The notes: generated from the letters alone by a model not told the origin. Positions 28,503 through 38,497 are shown, counted from the first letter of the stretch. The stretch is 64,000 nt of DNA from Sinorhizobium terangae (GCF_009601505.1 NZ_WITC01000121.1:103884-167883), one strand, 5' to 3'. Program-made: numbers and translations.

Positions 28503-29309
28503 ATGCTCGCGGGTGAATTCAAGTCGCTTAGGGTTGCGGTGCTCGGTGTGTCGCTGGCGGTTGGTGCCTCCACCGCGGGGCCTGCGCGAGCGTTCGATCC
28601 GGGAGCGGGCGTTTCCAAGGAATCAGGCCCGTTCGCCCTCTTCAAGTTCGGCTTTTCCGCTTACAAGAACGGCAGGAAGGACGAGGCCGTCGAGGCCTAT
28701 CGCTATGCCGCCGAAAAGGGTCATACCGGATCCCGCTGGGCACTGGCCAATATGTACGCCTATGGTGACGGGGTCACCGAAAACGATCTAGAGGCGTTCA
28801 AGATCTACAGTGAAATTGCCCAGCAGGGCGTCGAACCCGGGTCTGAAGACACGGGTTATTTCGTCAATGCGCTGATTTCGCTGGCCGGCTACTATCGACG
28901 CGGCATTCCCGACAGCCCGGTGAAGGTCGATTTGGCGCAGGCGCGGCAGTTGTATTTCCAGGCGGCATCGACGTTTGGTGTCGCGGAGGCGCAGTTCCAA
29001 CTGGCGCGGATGCTGCTTTCGGGCGAGGGCGGCACCGTCAATGTTCAACAGGCCAAAAAGTGGTTGAACCGCGCACGCAAGAATGGCCATGCCGGAGCCA
29101 TGGGCGTCTTCGGAAACGTCATCTTTCAGGAAGGCCAGACCGTTCGTGGCCTCGCCTACATGACCGCGGCGCTCGACCAGTGTTCGCCGAAGGACAGGCC
29201 CTGGCTGCAGTCGATGCAGGAGCAGGCTTTCTCGCTGGCGACCGAAGACGATCGCCGCGTGGCGATCACCATGTCGCAGAACATGCACCTGCAGGCTGAC
29301 GACGACTAG
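28503..29309 (+). CDS. exoR: Exopolysaccharide regulator ExoR (Sel1-repeat periplasmic protein)
   Basis: Periplasmic inhibitor of the ExoS/ChvI two-component system; its proteolysis switches cells from motility to succinoglycan production and is essential for nodulation in S. meliloti. The 268-residue product matches the known ExoR length. The signal peptide ends at TAGPARA (residue 30) and the mature protein starts FDPGAGV. Sel1-like repeats follow (about 50-210), with segments AVEAYRYAAEKGHTGSRWAL and AQARQLYFQAASTFGVAEAQ. ATG 28503 is chosen because MLAGEFKSL matches the family start. ExoS/ChvI are not in the window. Confidence 0.96.
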   Translation: MLAGEFKSLRVAVLGVSLAVGASTAGPARAFDPGAGVSKESGPFALFKFGFSAYKNGRKDEAVEAYRYAAEKGHTGSRWALANMYAYGDGVTENDLEAFKIYSEIAQQGVEPGSEDTGYFVNALISLAGYYRRGIPDSPVKVDLAQARQLYFQAASTFGVAEAQFQLARMLLSGEGGTVNVQQAKKWLNRARKNGHAGAMGVFGNVIFQEGQTVRGLAYMTAALDQCSPKDRPWLQSMQEQAFSLATEDDRRVAITMSQNMHLQADDD

Positions 29310-29338
29310 CTACGATTTAACGGAATATGCAGTAACGA

Positions 29339-30130
29339 CTACGCCAGTTCGAAGGCGAATTCGCCCGCGACGGGGACGTGGTCGGACGGTTTTTCCCAAG
29401 AGCGCACGTGTTTTTCTATCGACGTGGACACGAGCTTGTCGGCAGCTTCGGGCGACATCATCAGGTGATCGATGCGAATGCCGAAATTTTTCGGCCAGCA
29501 TCCGGCCTGATAGTCCCAAAATGAATAAAGCGGCACCTCGTCCGAGGTGGCGCGCACTGCGTCCGTGAATCCGAGATTGCGAAGACGCCGGAAAGCCGCC
29601 CGCGTTTGCGGCAGGAAGAGCGCGTCGTTCTGCCATACCTTGACGTCCCAGCAATCGTGGGCTTCCGGGATGACGTTGTAGTCGCCGGCGAGGATGAGCG
29701 GTTCTTCGAGCCTCAGCCTCTGCTCCGCGAAGGCCGCAAGACGCTGCATCCAGGCAAGCTTGTAGGGATATTTTTCGCTGTCGACGGGATTTCCGTTCGG
29801 CAGGTAAAGGCAGCATACGCGGATCGCGCCGTCCTTGACCGAGAAAACGCCCTCGATGAAGCGTGCCTGCTCGTCCATATCGTCTCCCGGCAGGCCGCGA
29901 GTGACCTCGTCCGGCCGCAATTTCGAGAGCAGTGCAACGCCGTTGAAGCCCTTCTGGCCGTGCGTTTCGACGTGGTACCCGAGCGCTTCGATCTCACTCC
30001 TCGGAAATGCCTCGTCCACTGACTTGATTTCCTGCAGGCAGGCGATGTCCGGGTTCGATTCCTTCAGCCAGGCGACGAGGCCGTCGAGGCGCGCCTTGGC
30101 GCCGTTGATGTTCCAGGTGGCAATCTTCAT
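29339..30130 (-). CDS. xth: Exodeoxyribonuclease III
   Basis: AP endonuclease / 3'-5' exonuclease of base excision repair. The 263-residue EEP-family protein shows MKIATWNINGAKARLDGL, the metal-binding Glu in CLQEIKSVDEAFP, LILAGDYNVIPEA with catalytic Asp/Asn, and the C-terminal SWEKPSDHVPVAGEF with the His of the active site. It is convergent with exoR (29-nt gap) and divergent from cls. Confidence 0.95.
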   Translation of the reverse strand: MKIATWNINGAKARLDGLVAWLKESNPDIACLQEIKSVDEAFPRSEIEALGYHVETHGQKGFNGVALLSKLRPDEVTRGLPGDDMDEQARFIEGVFSVKDGAIRVCCLYLPNGNPVDSEKYPYKLAWMQRLAAFAEQRLRLEEPLILAGDYNVIPEAHDCWDVKVWQNDALFLPQTRAAFRRLRNLGFTDAVRATSDEVPLYSFWDYQAGCWPKNFGIRIDHLMMSPEAADKLVSTSIEKHVRSWEKPSDHVPVAGEFAFELA

Positions 30131-30336
30131 GGGCCGGCATCGCCTTTCTTATCGGTTGATCCTCGCGGACGATTCGTTGTAGCGGCTGCGAATTCTTTTG
30201 ACAAATCCGATACCTGCAACGTCGGTGGCGTCGAGGGACGCGATCAGACGCGGCGCGATCTCGCTCTCAGCGCAGCACGTTTCCGCTGACGGTTGCAGGA
30301 ATTGATTCCGCCCTGTCTGGCTCTATAGTCCCCCGC

Positions 30337-31800
30337 ATGATCGAGTTCGTCGAAAACTATTGGCCGCATTTTCTGGCGCTGCTCTCCTTCGCCTTGGGCA
30401 TACCGGCGATCGTCCACGCGGCAATGACCAAGGACGATGTGCGCGCCGCCGCCGGCTGGGTCGGCGTCGTCCTCCTGTCGCCAGTAATAGGGGCGGTGGT
30501 CTACGCGGTCGCCGGCATCAATCGCATTCGTCGCACGTCCATCGGCCTGCAGCGCTCGTTGTTGCGGCCGCGAGGTGCAGATCAATTCGGCCGGTACGAC
30601 GTGACCCATGACGAAATCGCCATCCGCTTCGGACATCGCTTCGCCGCGATGAAGATGCTTGGCGACAGGGTCGCGCGCCATGCGATGTCGACGGGAAACC
30701 ACATCACCATGCTGGAAGGTGGTGACACTGTCTACACGTCGATGCTCGAGGAAATTGCCGGCGCGCGCCGCAGCATCCTCATCGAAAGCTACATCTTCGA
30801 CAGGGACCCGATCGGCCTGCGCTTTGCCGATGCGCTGATTGCCGCAATGAAGCGCGGCGTCAGCGTCAGGGTTTTGATCGATGCGGTCGGGGCACGCTAT
30901 TCGGTGCCGAGCATTGTCAGCTACCTGAAGGAGGGCGGGGTACCGACGGCGGTCTTCAACGGCAACATCATCATCGGGCTGAGACTACCCTATGCCAACC
31001 TCAGAACCCACCGGAAGATTCTGGTGGTCGATGGCGTCGTCGCTTTCGCCGGCGGCATGAACATTCGCGCCGGCTTCACGACCGAAATGGCGGGAAAGGC
31101 GGCCTCCTTCGACACGCATTTCCGTGTCACCGGACCGGTCGTTGCCGACATTTTCCAGGTCGCCGCGGAGGACTGGCAATTTTCAAGCGGAGAGAGCCTC
31201 GAAGGCGACGAATGGAAGATCGGGGTGCCGGATGAGATCCCGGACGCGCCTCCGGTCCTCATTCGCGCCGTCCCGTCAGGCCCGGACAGCACGAACGAGA
31301 CCAATCACAAGATGCTGATGGGCGCCTTCTCGGTTGCGCGCAAGCACATCCGCCTGATGTCGCCGTATTTTCTTCCGGACAAGGAACTGGTCAGCGCTTT
31401 GGTGACCGCCGCCCGCAGGGGCGTGGACGTGGACATCGTCGTGCCGGCAGTCAACAATCTGACCCTCATCGACCGGGCGATGACGGCCCAGTTCGACCAG
31501 GTGCTCAAGGGCCATTGCCGGGTGTGGCGGGCGCAGGGAGCGTTCAATCATTCCAAGCTGATGGTCATTGACGAGCGTTGGGTCTATGTCGGTTCGAGCA
31601 ATCTCGACCCACGCTCGTTGCGCCTCAATTTCGAGTTCGATCTCGAGGTCCTCGACGATGCTTTTGCGCAGGCGGTCAGCAACAAGATCTGCGCGACGTT
31701 GACGTTGGCGGAGGAAGTTACCCTTGCGGGATTGCGCAAGCAGCCCTTCGCAAATCGACTGGCGAACCGCCTTCTCTGGCTGGGGTCACCTTATCTTTAG
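30337..31800 (+). CDS. cls: Cardiolipin synthase (phospholipase D family)
   Basis: Makes cardiolipin in the inner membrane by transphosphatidylation. The 487-residue protein has two N-terminal membrane helices (residues ~10-65) and two PLD domains with HKD motifs: THRKILVVDG near residue 225 and NHSKLMVIDERWVYVGSSN near 405. The second domain is followed by DPRSLRLNFEFDLEV. No Shine-Dalgarno precedes ATG 30337, and a CTATAG hexamer (30323-30328) sits just 8 nt before it, so the message may be leaderless or the true start lies elsewhere. Confidence 0.93.
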   Translation: MIEFVENYWPHFLALLSFALGIPAIVHAAMTKDDVRAAAGWVGVVLLSPVIGAVVYAVAGINRIRRTSIGLQRSLLRPRGADQFGRYDVTHDEIAIRFGHRFAAMKMLGDRVARHAMSTGNHITMLEGGDTVYTSMLEEIAGARRSILIESYIFDRDPIGLRFADALIAAMKRGVSVRVLIDAVGARYSVPSIVSYLKEGGVPTAVFNGNIIIGLRLPYANLRTHRKILVVDGVVAFAGGMNIRAGFTTEMAGKAASFDTHFRVTGPVVADIFQVAAEDWQFSSGESLEGDEWKIGVPDEIPDAPPVLIRAVPSGPDSTNETNHKMLMGAFSVARKHIRLMSPYFLPDKELVSALVTAARRGVDVDIVVPAVNNLTLIDRAMTAQFDQVLKGHCRVWRAQGAFNHSKLMVIDERWVYVGSSNLDPRSLRLNFEFDLEVLDDAFAQAVSNKICATLTLAEEVTLAGLRKQPFANRLANRLLWLGSPYL

Positions 31801-31833
31801 CGAGAGCTTGCTTGCGAAACGTGAAGCGCTTCG

Positions 31834-32166
31834 TCAGATCGAAAAGCTCGTGCCGCAGCCGCAGCTTGCAACGGCATTCGGATTCTTGATCTGAAACGAC
31901 TGGCCGAGCAGGTTGTCGACGAAATCGATTTCCGAGCCGCCCATATAGATGAGGGAGAGGCTGTCGATCAGGACCTTGGCGCTTCCCTTTTCGAGAACCA
32001 GATCGTCCTCGTTTTCAGCGTCGACCAGATCGAATTTGTAGGAAAAGCCGGAACAGCCGCCACCTTCGACGGAGACGCGCATCGCGCTTTTGTTCTTCTC
32101 CGTCTGGAGGATCGCGGCGATGCGCTTGGCAGCCGCATCGGAAAGGGTGACTGTTTCCTGTGTCAT
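31834..32166 (-). CDS. erpA: A-type iron-sulfur carrier, ErpA/IscA family
   Basis: Carries or inserts Fe-S clusters into apoproteins. The 110-residue protein contains the three conserved cysteines, one in EGGGCSGFSYKFD and two in ASCGCGTSFSI at the C-terminus. The internal stretch YMGGSEIDFVDNLLGQSF is characteristic of A-type carriers. The choice between ErpA and IscA is not certain from sequence alone. It is divergent from the dgt-like gene and convergent with cls. Confidence 0.88.
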   Translation of the reverse strand: MTQETVTLSDAAAKRIAAILQTEKNKSAMRVSVEGGGCSGFSYKFDLVDAENEDDLVLEKGSAKVLIDSLSLIYMGGSEIDFVDNLLGQSFQIKNPNAVASCGCGTSFSI

Positions 32167-32381
32167 AGGTGCCTCCTGCCGGGGTCAAGAACCGGAGAGA
32201 TTCGTTCTCGCGCTTGGCATTGCCAGGAATCAAGCCGGAAAATCAGCCTGAAAACCCGCAGCCAAACCATTGATCTGTCTTCAGGACCCTCTCGACAGTT
32301 CGCCGCGGCTTTCCTGTAGCGTACACTATAGGTATGAAGGCTTGAATGTCCCGTCAATGGGACGGCCGGCACAGGTGAGAA

Positions 32382-33599
32382 ATGACCTTCGACAGACAGG
32401 CCCTCGGTTTCGGTTACGGCCAGCATGCCGCCTTCGCGTCGGACCCGTGGGCTACGCGCGGCAGGCTCCACGCTGAGGCGGGCAGCCCGACACGCTCCGA
32501 CTTCCAGCGCGACCGCGACCGCATCGTCCACACGACTGCGTTTCGCCGGTTGAAGCACAAGACGCAGGTATTCATCGCTGCGGATGGCGACCACTACCGC
32601 ACCCGCCTTACCCATACGATCGAGGTCGCGCAGATTGCACGCGCGCTGGCACGCGCCCTGAAGCTGGACGAGGATCTCGCCGAGGGCGTCGCCCTTGTGC
32701 ACGACTTCGGTCACACGCCCTTCGGACATACCGGCGAGGACGCTCTGCACGAGGTGCTCGAGCCCTATGGCGGTTTCGATCACAACGCGCAGTCGCTGCG
32801 CATCGTCACAAAGCTGGAGCGGCGCTACGCGGAATTCGACGGGCTGAACCTCACCTGGGAAAGCCTCGAAGGCCTCGTCAAGCACAATGGCCCGCTGATG
32901 ACGGCGGCGGGCGAGGGCACGCGCGGTCCTGTCCCGCAACCGATCCTCGATTATTGCGCCATTCACGATCTCGAGCTCGCGAGCTTTGCAAGTCTAGAGG
33001 CTCAGGTCGCGGCGATTGCCGACGACATCGCCTATAATACCCATGACATAGACGATGGGTTGCGGGCGGGATATCTCACTTTCCCGATGCTGGAGGAAGT
33101 TCCGTTCCTCGCGCGGTTGATGCGCGAGGTCCATGATCGCTATCCCGGACTGGAAAGCAGCCGCTTCACCCACGAGATCATGCGGCGGCAGATCACGGCA
33201 ATGGTGGAGGACGTCATTGGCGTGGCTCAGGCGCGGCTTCGTGAAATCCGGCCGCAAAGTGTGGGCGAAGTGCGGCAGGCGGGCAGGGTGATCGCCACCT
33301 TCTCGGAGGAGATGAGCGAAACCGACCGGCAGATCAAGCACCTTCTGATGACCCGAATCTACCGCCATCCTGAAGTGATGCGGGTGCGGCAGGGTGCAGC
33401 CTCGATCGTCACCGATCTCTACCGCGCCTTCATGGCCGATCCGCTTTTGATGAAGGAACACTACTGGATCGACCAGATAGTCGGGATGTCGGAACCGGCC
33501 CGGGCGCGCCACGTGGGAGACTATCTCGCCGGGATGACGGACACTTTCGCGATCAGTGCGCATCGGCGCTTGTTTGACCATACGCCTGATTTGCGCTAG
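32382..33599 (+). CDS. dgt: Deoxyguanosinetriphosphate triphosphohydrolase-like protein
   Basis: HD-domain phosphohydrolase that probably cleaves dNTPs to nucleoside and triphosphate. The 405-residue protein shows DRDRIVHTTAFRRLKHKTQV, the first HD His in THTIEVAQIARAL, the HD pair in VHDFGHTPFGHTGED, and the later D in ADDIAYNTHDIDDGL. Length and motifs fit the Dgt type-2 subfamily. argS follows about 100 nt downstream. Confidence 0.93.
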   Translation: MTFDRQALGFGYGQHAAFASDPWATRGRLHAEAGSPTRSDFQRDRDRIVHTTAFRRLKHKTQVFIAADGDHYRTRLTHTIEVAQIARALARALKLDEDLAEGVALVHDFGHTPFGHTGEDALHEVLEPYGGFDHNAQSLRIVTKLERRYAEFDGLNLTWESLEGLVKHNGPLMTAAGEGTRGPVPQPILDYCAIHDLELASFASLEAQVAAIADDIAYNTHDIDDGLRAGYLTFPMLEEVPFLARLMREVHDRYPGLESSRFTHEIMRRQITAMVEDVIGVAQARLREIRPQSVGEVRQAGRVIATFSEEMSETDRQIKHLLMTRIYRHPEVMRVRQGAASIVTDLYRAFMADPLLMKEHYWIDQIVGMSEPARARHVGDYLAGMTDTFAISAHRRLFDHTPDLR

Positions 33600-33696
33600 T
33601 GACGCCCCGCCCGGAGGCTGCAGGTTCACAGGAACCCGGCCTCCTTTTGAGTTTTGCGCCATTCTCCAGTTTGGCTGGAAAAAGCGGACGGATCAG

Positions 33697-35457
33697 ATGA
33701 ACCTTTTCACAGACTTCGAATCAAGAATTAAGAATATTCTGGAAGCGCTTGATATCGTGCGTGAAAAGCGATCTGAAGTTGATTTCGGACGCATCAATAT
33801 CGAGCCGCCCCGCGATGCAAGTCACGGCGATGTGGCGACGAATGCGGCGATGGTTCTCGCCAAATCGCTGGGGATGAATCCGCGTGCGCTTGCCGACCTC
33901 ATCGTCGAGAAGCTGCGGCAGGATCCGGAAATCACAGAGGTTACCGTTGCCGGACCGGGCTTCATCAACGTCCGCCTGTCGGTTGCCTATTGGCAGAAGC
34001 TCCTGGCCTCCGTGGTGAGGGCCGGCACCGACTACGGCCGCAGCACGGTCGGCGCGGGACGCAAGGTGAATGTCGAATACGTCTCCGCCAACCCGACCGG
34101 GCCGATGCACGTTGGGCATTGCCGCGGCGCGGTCGTCGGCGATGCGCTGGCCAATCTTCTCGCCTTTGCCGGCTACGACGTGACCAAGGAATATTACATC
34201 AATGATGCGGGCTCGCAGATCGACGTTCTGGCGCGCTCGGCGTTCCTGCGCTATCGGCAGGCGCTCGGCGAGGACATCGGAGAGATCCCGCCGGGTCTCT
34301 ATCCCGGTGATTATCTCGTGCCGGTGGGCGAGGCGCTGGCGGATGAATTCGGCACAAGCCTCCGGATCATGCCAGACGACAAGTGGATGCCGCTCGTCAA
34401 GGAGCGCGTGATCGACGCGATGATGGCGATGATCCGCGAGGATCTGGCTGCGCTGAACGTCCATCACGATGTCTTCTTCTCCGAACGGACGCTGCACGAC
34501 AACAACGCAACGCGTATCCGTACGGCGATCAACGACCTGACTTTCAAGGGGCATGTCTACAAGGGCACGCTGCCGCCTCCGAAGGGGCAGTTGCCGGAGG
34601 ACTGGGAAGACCGCGAGCAGACGCTGTTTCGTTCGACGGAAGTCGGCGACGACATCGACCGCCCGCTGATCAAGTCAGACGGCAGTTATACCTATTTCGC
34701 GGCCGACGTTGCTTACTTCAAGGACAAGTTCGACCGCGGCTTCAACGAGATGATCTATGTGCTTGGCGCCGACCACGGCGGCTATGTCAAGCGGCTGGAA
34801 GCACTGGCGCGCGCCGTGTCAGGTGGGACGGCGAAGCTGACGGTGCTGCTTTGCCAGCTCGTCAAGCTCTACCGCGGCGGCGAGCCGGTCAAGATGTCCA
34901 AGCGGTCCGGCGACTTCGTGACGCTGCGCGACGTCGTCGATGAGGTCGGCCGGGATCCCGTTCGCTTCATGATGATCTATCGGAAGAACACCGAGCCCCT
35001 CGACTTCGACTTTGCCAAGGTGACCGAACAGTCGAAGGATAACCCGGTCTTCTACGTACAATATGCGCATGCTCGTTGCAGCTCCGTGTTCCGGCAGGCG
35101 GCGGAAGCGTTCCCTGATCTTGATTTCTCGTCGCTTGATCTTGCCGCGGCAGTGACGGGAGCGATCGTTGATCCTGCCGAGATGCAGATTGTCGCGAAGC
35201 TCGCAGAATATCCCCGCGTCGTCGAGGCTGCGGCACTCTCGCAGGAACCTCACCGAATCGCTTTTTATCTGTATGATCTTGCCGCAGCCTTCCATGGACA
35301 CTGGAACAAAGGTAAAGAAAATCCGGCATTACGTTTTGTTAACGATAAGAACAGAGAATTAAGCATTGCCAGACTCGGGCTGGTGCATGCTGTCGCCTCG
35401 GTACTGAAGTCGGGCCTGTCTATTACGGGCACCTCAGCGCCGGAAGAGATGCGGTAA
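33697..35457 (+). CDS. argS: Arginyl-tRNA synthetase
   Basis: Class I synthetase for arginine. The 586-residue protein has the N-terminal Add-1 domain, the HIGH motif in SANPTGPMHVGHCRGAVVGD near residue 130, and the segment VKMSKRSGDFVTLRDVVDEV, which contains a KMSKS-like sequence near residue 400 that many ArgS proteins lack. The C-terminal all-alpha anticodon domain includes NPVFYVQYAHARCSSVFRQA. ATG 33697 begins MNLFTDFESRIKNIL; upstream in-frame sequence is not conserved-looking. Confidence 0.96.
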   Translation: MNLFTDFESRIKNILEALDIVREKRSEVDFGRINIEPPRDASHGDVATNAAMVLAKSLGMNPRALADLIVEKLRQDPEITEVTVAGPGFINVRLSVAYWQKLLASVVRAGTDYGRSTVGAGRKVNVEYVSANPTGPMHVGHCRGAVVGDALANLLAFAGYDVTKEYYINDAGSQIDVLARSAFLRYRQALGEDIGEIPPGLYPGDYLVPVGEALADEFGTSLRIMPDDKWMPLVKERVIDAMMAMIREDLAALNVHHDVFFSERTLHDNNATRIRTAINDLTFKGHVYKGTLPPPKGQLPEDWEDREQTLFRSTEVGDDIDRPLIKSDGSYTYFAADVAYFKDKFDRGFNEMIYVLGADHGGYVKRLEALARAVSGGTAKLTVLLCQLVKLYRGGEPVKMSKRSGDFVTLRDVVDEVGRDPVRFMMIYRKNTEPLDFDFAKVTEQSKDNPVFYVQYAHARCSSVFRQAAEAFPDLDFSSLDLAAAVTGAIVDPAEMQIVAKLAEYPRVVEAAALSQEPHRIAFYLYDLAAAFHGHWNKGKENPALRFVNDKNRELSIARLGLVHAVASVLKSGLSITGTSAPEEMR

Positions 35458-35520
35458 GTATTGTCACCATTTCCCCACAATGCACTGGCAAACGAACGCA
35501 GGCAATTGTGAGTGGAGAGT

Positions 35521-38439
35521 ATGGCAGACAAACAATTCGCACGAAGCGGGCCGGCAGAATTCGATGTATTGGCCGACGATGATCCGTTGAGCGAACTTGC
35601 CCGCATTGTCGGTTACGATGCTCGGCCAGCCGTTCAGCAATTGCAAGAACTGCAGCGGCATCAGGAAGCCGTCCGGCGGGATCCTGCCTTCGATCTCGAG
35701 GAAGAACTCCTTCGCGAGTTCGATAGCTACGATGCTCCGCGTGCCGTTGCGGTTCACCCGGACAGTGGGCTTGTCGAGCATCCGGTCGCCGGCGGCGCGA
35801 CGGAGGAGTATGAATCCGACGCTTCTCCTGCCGTCGAGCCGGTTGCCGAGTCCGCCGTCGCCGCTGTCGAAGATCGCGTTTCTCCAATTCCCGAACCAGC
35901 CGAAGACGGGCATAGCGACATTGCTGCTCCGATTGCGGATGCGGTGGCGCCGGCCGATCTCGATGCCGCCAATGTCGCCGAGTTCGCCGAAAACGATCCG
36001 GCAGCCGATCTGGAGCGCGAGCTCGAACTCTCGCTCGGCTACGAGGATCTGTCGCTTCCGCAGGATTCGGGCGCTTCCGAAGCCAGCCACGCGGGCGGTG
36101 GCTCTCAGTTGCACTCGTTCGAAGCGCCGGCCTTTGACTCCATGCACGTGCCGCTTACGCTTCACGCGGCCGTCGCTCGGGCCGCCGAACCTCCAGCGAG
36201 CTCGGATGCGCTCTTTATCGACATGGCGGATGAGCTCGCCAGCCGCAGTGAGGAAACGGTCAAGCCAGTCGACAAAAAAGTCGTAGCACCGGCTGCGGCC
36301 TCCTCCGCTTCCCAGGGCGGGGTCGACCAACTGCTTGCTGACGTCGAGCGTTTTCCCGTGCCGGTCGCGACAGGTCTGGTCGCTGCGGCCATTGAGGCCC
36401 ACCCGGCGATCCAGGCGGTCCCGGGGGCGCCGGTCAAGAAGAGCAGTTATCCTTTCAAGCCCACCTTCAGCCGGGCGACGCCGGTTGCGTCTCCCTCCGG
36501 CGCATCGCAGCAGCGCGCCTTCGCCGCGCCGATCGCCGAACCCGTCGTCGCAAAAATTCCTGCCGCGCCAGCCGTTTCGCCAGTGCCAACGCCGGAGCCC
36601 ATTCAGGACGTGGCAGCGGTCGAGCCGGAACCGAGCTTCGACATCGAGGATTTCGAGCTGGAATTGTCGGATCTCGCCCTGGATATCGACCCGCCGAAGG
36701 CAGATGCACGGCAAGACCTTGAAGCTGCAGTCGAGGGGCCGGTCGTTGCGCATCCTGCATTGGTCGAGCCGGCCGCACAGCCCTTCCTGCAGGCGCTGTC
36801 CGTTCCGGCGGAAGCCGAAGTCCGCCGCGACCAGCCGCAGGCAACGACGGCGGATATAGAGGAAGAAATACCGGCCGAAAGTGCGCTGCCCTTCGATCCC
36901 ACAATGATCGCCGAGCCGGAAAGCGGCGTGGCGCCGATCGCGGACGTCGACGTGCCGCAATTGCCGGTGCTGGAAGTCGAAGAAAAACCAGCGGCCTTTG
37001 CGACCGACTACGACCTCGATATCGACGCTGAAATGGCGCAACTTTTCAGTACGCCGGCGCCCCGGGGCGGTGCGCGCGTCGACGATCGCCGCGCCGATGC
37101 CGCAGCGGCGAAGCCAAATCCCCAAGCCTTGGTGGTCGATGATTTCGACGAATTTGAAAAGGCGATGGAAGAAGACTTCCAGCGTGCGATGGCCGAGCGA
37201 CAGAACGCAGCCGAAGACACGGAAAGCCTGGCGGCGCCGAAGCTGGATCGCGCCGCGGAATACAGTGAGCAGGGTTATGGCCGTCGCCCCCAGCGCACGA
37301 TGCTTTTGGCCGCCAGCGTAGCGGGCGTCATCATCCTCGGCGGTGCCGGGGTCTATGCGTGGATGGGAGGCAGCAGTGCCGCCCTGACTGGCGACGGCCC
37401 GAAGATCATCCTGGCTGACAAGAATCCGGTAAAGGTCGTCCCGGAAGAGAAGGGCGGCAAGACCGTACCGAACCAGGACAAGGCCGTCTACGATCGGGTT
37501 GCCGGAGCTCAGGGCGATGTACCGCGCCAGGAGGCGCTGGTCTCCTCGACCGAAGAGCCGATGGATGTTGTTCAGAGAACGTTGACGCCAGAGACTTTGC
37601 CTCTGGAAGGCAGCGATGAAGGTGAGGCAGTGACGGCCACTTCTCCGGCGGATGAGGAAGAAGTGGCACGCCTGCTGCCTGAGGAAGACGCGAGCGATGC
37701 CGCGGCGGCTGAGGAGGAAAAAGCTCCTGCCGTGGCGCCGCGCAAGGTCCGTACGATGATCGTCAAGCCCGACGGCACGCTGGTCGCCCGCGAAGAACCG
37801 GCGGCTCCGCCGACGAATGACGAGACGGCAAGCGTTGGCGAGCAGTCCATTCCGGCGACCGCTTCCGGTCAGGCTGCGGCCTCGGGGTCCAAGGGTGCTG
37901 CGACCGCGGCGGATGCCGGGTCAGAGCTGCGTGCCAGCGGGCAACCGGCGGCCGGTGTCGAAAAGGTTGCCCTGGCTGCGCCAAGCGACGCTCCCCTCGA
38001 GGAGGTCGCAGTTCGTAGCGTGAAGACAACGGCGGTCGGCGGCGAACCGGCGCCTGTGCCGCAGGCGCGTCCGACGGGCCAATCCGATGCCGGTGCCACG
38101 GCGAATGCGGCGAAACAGCCGGTGGCAAACAAACCCGCGACGGAAACGGCAAATGCAGCGCCGGCCGCGCCGCTTGCGACCGCCTCCGTGCCAGCCGGCA
38201 GCTACGTGATCCAGGTAGCCTCGCTGCCTTCTGAAGCCGAAGCGCAGAAGAGCTACAACAGCCTCTCCGTGAAGTTCGCCAGCGTCATCGGCGGCCGCGG
38301 CGTCGATATTCGCAAGGCTGAGATCGCCGGTAAGGGGACCTACTATCGCGTGCGTATTCCAGCCGGCTCGCGGGAGGAAGCAAATGCACTTTGCTCTCGC
38401 TACAAGAGCGCCGGCGGAAGCTGCCTGGTTACGAAGTAA
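35521..38439 (+). CDS. Large SPOR-domain membrane protein
   Basis: Probably a septal peptidoglycan-binding protein. The 972-residue protein has a very long acidic, Ala/Pro/Glu-rich and presumably disordered cytoplasmic part (1-~590), one membrane helix at about 593-616 (MLLAASVAGVIILGGAGVYA), a second disordered stretch, and a C-terminal SPOR domain from about 891 (YVIQVASLPSEAEAQKSYNS) that binds denuded glycan at division sites. The layout is that of a type II protein like FtsN but far longer. ATG 35521 is preceded by GGAGA; GTG 35512 is an alternative. It is followed by nagZ, which also acts on cell-wall fragments. Confidence 0.85.
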   Translation: MADKQFARSGPAEFDVLADDDPLSELARIVGYDARPAVQQLQELQRHQEAVRRDPAFDLEEELLREFDSYDAPRAVAVHPDSGLVEHPVAGGATEEYESDASPAVEPVAESAVAAVEDRVSPIPEPAEDGHSDIAAPIADAVAPADLDAANVAEFAENDPAADLERELELSLGYEDLSLPQDSGASEASHAGGGSQLHSFEAPAFDSMHVPLTLHAAVARAAEPPASSDALFIDMADELASRSEETVKPVDKKVVAPAAASSASQGGVDQLLADVERFPVPVATGLVAAAIEAHPAIQAVPGAPVKKSSYPFKPTFSRATPVASPSGASQQRAFAAPIAEPVVAKIPAAPAVSPVPTPEPIQDVAAVEPEPSFDIEDFELELSDLALDIDPPKADARQDLEAAVEGPVVAHPALVEPAAQPFLQALSVPAEAEVRRDQPQATTADIEEEIPAESALPFDPTMIAEPESGVAPIADVDVPQLPVLEVEEKPAAFATDYDLDIDAEMAQLFSTPAPRGGARVDDRRADAAAAKPNPQALVVDDFDEFEKAMEEDFQRAMAERQNAAEDTESLAAPKLDRAAEYSEQGYGRRPQRTMLLAASVAGVIILGGAGVYAWMGGSSAALTGDGPKIILADKNPVKVVPEEKGGKTVPNQDKAVYDRVAGAQGDVPRQEALVSSTEEPMDVVQRTLTPETLPLEGSDEGEAVTATSPADEEEVARLLPEEDASDAAAAEEEKAPAVAPRKVRTMIVKPDGTLVAREEPAAPPTNDETASVGEQSIPATASGQAAASGSKGAATAADAGSELRASGQPAAGVEKVALAAPSDAPLEEVAVRSVKTTAVGGEPAPVPQARPTGQSDAGATANAAKQPVANKPATETANAAPAAPLATASVPAGSYVIQVASLPSEAEAQKSYNSLSVKFASVIGGRGVDIRKAEIAGKGTYYRVRIPAGSREEANALCSRYKSAGGSCLVTK

Positions 38440-38462
38440 GTCGGCGGAAAGATCAACGGAAC

Positions 38463-38497
38463 GGGGCGCGGCAGAATTGTCGCGCTCTTTTCTTTAT
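38463..38497 (+). terminator. Rho-independent terminator after the SPOR-domain gene
   Basis: An 11-bp stem with G-U pairs, 38463-38473 with 38478-38488, GAAT tetraloop, then TTTCTTTAT. The CG-rich core is GCGCG/CGCGC. It separates the SPOR gene from nagZ. Confidence 0.7.

Noticed and set aside
35464..37125. 553-codon open frame on the minus strand opposite the SPOR gene
   Set aside because: Arg/Gly/Asp-rich shadow produced by codon bias; the SPOR frame has a membrane helix and SPOR domain.
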